A DNA stretch of 6,532 nucleotides from Pseudomonadota bacterium (GTDB lineage Bacteria; Pseudomonadota; Alphaproteobacteria; Sphingomonadales; Sphingomonadaceae). Numbering within the stretch: position 1 is the first letter of the stretch; each line of letters starts with the position of its first letter. The position numbers were made by a program, and so were the translations under genes. The notes beneath the pieces are model-generated. The model was not told the origin of the DNA and ran no database searches. It worked only from the letters and a program-made list of their open reading frames with translations. The stretch is from positions 1 through 6,532 of the forward strand of contig JAEZHP010000133.1 in the NCBI GenBank assembly GCA_023416515.1, given 5' to 3'. Positions 6,053 through 6,532 of the stretch are shown here, piece after piece.

Positions 6053-6502
6053 ATGACCGACACCAACGATCTCATCGCCGCCGCGCGCGAGGCCGCGCTC
6101 AAGGCCTATGCCCCTTATTCCGGATTCAGCGTCGGCTGCGCAGTCGAGTCGGTCGACGGCGAGGTCGCGGTCGGGGCGAACATGGAGAATGCCTGCTACC
6201 GGCTCGGCGTGTGCGCCGAGGTGTCGGCGCTGACCGCCGCGTGCCAGACCTTCGGGCTCGACCGGGTCAAGCGGATCGCGGTCGCGGGCGGGCGAGTCGA
6301 GGATGGCGCGCTCGCCGGCGAGCAGGTGGTGACCTCGTGCGGCGGCTGCCGCCAGTCGATCCTCGAGGCGGCTCAGCTCAGCGGCAACGACGTCGAGATG
6401 ATCTCGTCGAGCGGCGACGGGGCGCAGGTGGATGTGAGGCGGATCTCCGACCTGCTTCCGCTCGGGTTCGGGCCGGATAATCTGAAGGACGCAGCGAGCT
6501 AA
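6053..6502 (+). CDS. cdd: Cytidine deaminase
   Basis: Zinc-dependent deaminase of pyrimidine salvage, converting cytidine and deoxycytidine to uridine and deoxyuridine in the cytoplasm. The 149-aa size fits the small homotetrameric class. Substrate-binding NMEN is at 43-46, CAE at 54-56 (Cys54 zinc ligand, Glu56 catalytic), and the second zinc motif is SCGGCRQ at 95-101 with Cys96 and Cys99. The residue before Cys96 is Ser95, where the family nearly always has Pro (PCxxC). All ligands are intact, so it is probably active. ATG 6053 starts the usual MTD...LIAAAREA helix. No Shine-Dalgarno is visible; a TATGCT (6035-6040) 12 bases upstream could be a -10 element, though no good -35 accompanies it. 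It lies 58 bp after the ArsC-family stop on the same strand, so read-through from guaA is possible. Confidence 0.95.
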   Translation: MTDTNDLIAAAREAALKAYAPYSGFSVGCAVESVDGEVAVGANMENACYRLGVCAEVSALTAACQTFGLDRVKRIAVAGGRVEDGALAGEQVVTSCGGCRQSILEAAQLSGNDVEMISSSGDGAQVDVRRISDLLPLGFGPDNLKDAAS

Positions 6503-6507
6503 ATCGA

Positions 6508-6530
6508 CCCTCTCCCCTCGCGGGAGAGGG
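6508..6530. terminator. G/C-rich hairpin after cdd, possible terminator or repeat
   Basis: CCCTCTCCC (6508-6516) pairs perfectly with GGGAGAGGG (6522-6530) around CTCGC, starting 5 bases after the cdd stop. The position suits a terminator for the guaA-to-cdd direction. The window ends two bases later, so a following T tract cannot be checked. The pyrimidine-arm/purine-arm style is the same as the hairpin at 18-38, suggesting one intergenic repeat family. Confidence 0.5.
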
Positions 6531-6532
6531 AG

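Noticed and set aside
6004..6480. A plus-strand open frame overlapping cdd in another frame
   Set aside because: Its product is extremely arginine-rich with no domain. cdd in the overlapping frame has clear catalytic motifs.

Overview
This is a high-GC, gene-dense window from an alphaproteobacterium, most likely a sphingomonad (order Sphingomonadales). I infer the taxon from three things: codon use, the protein styles (GuaA, cytidine deaminase, ArsR/SRPBCC pair, two-domain M16 protease), and an intergenic 'TGAACTTGTTTCAG' inverted repeat of a type I recall as common in sphingomonad genomes. No database search was possible.

Layout. Left arm (43-3843), all on the minus strand and read right to left: a small cysteine-free ArsR-type repressor (3505-3843); an SRPBCC/AHSA1 START-like protein 2 bp behind it (3014-3502); then, after a 97-bp gap, a large exported two-domain M16 zinc metalloprotease (43-2916). 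A G/C-rich hairpin lies beyond the protease at the window edge. Centre (3844-4057): a divergent intergenic region. It holds two similar 16-bp palindromes, one over the ArsR start codon and one 47 bp upstream, then an 84-bp nested inverted repeat, then a probable guaA promoter. Right arm (4058-6502), all on the plus strand: guaA (GMP synthase), a YffB/Spx-like ArsC-family protein starting 5 bp after it, and a cytidine deaminase 50 bp further on. A second hairpin sits at the right edge.

How the genes relate. The ArsR-SRPBCC pair is a common two-gene unit in which the repressor probably autoregulates the operon; the ligand is unknown. guaA makes GMP from XMP (purine synthesis) and cdd deaminates cytidine (pyrimidine salvage), so the right arm has a loose nucleotide-metabolism flavour. 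The ArsC-family gene between them has no established link to either. The M16 protease is a periplasmic or envelope enzyme and probably an independent function.

I see no phage, transposase, CRISPR, tRNA or rRNA, and no clear new multi-gene system. The most interesting material is non-coding: the paired palindromes, the nested repeat with compensatory changes between its arms, and the absence of Shine-Dalgarno sequences before the three genes that probably begin transcripts.
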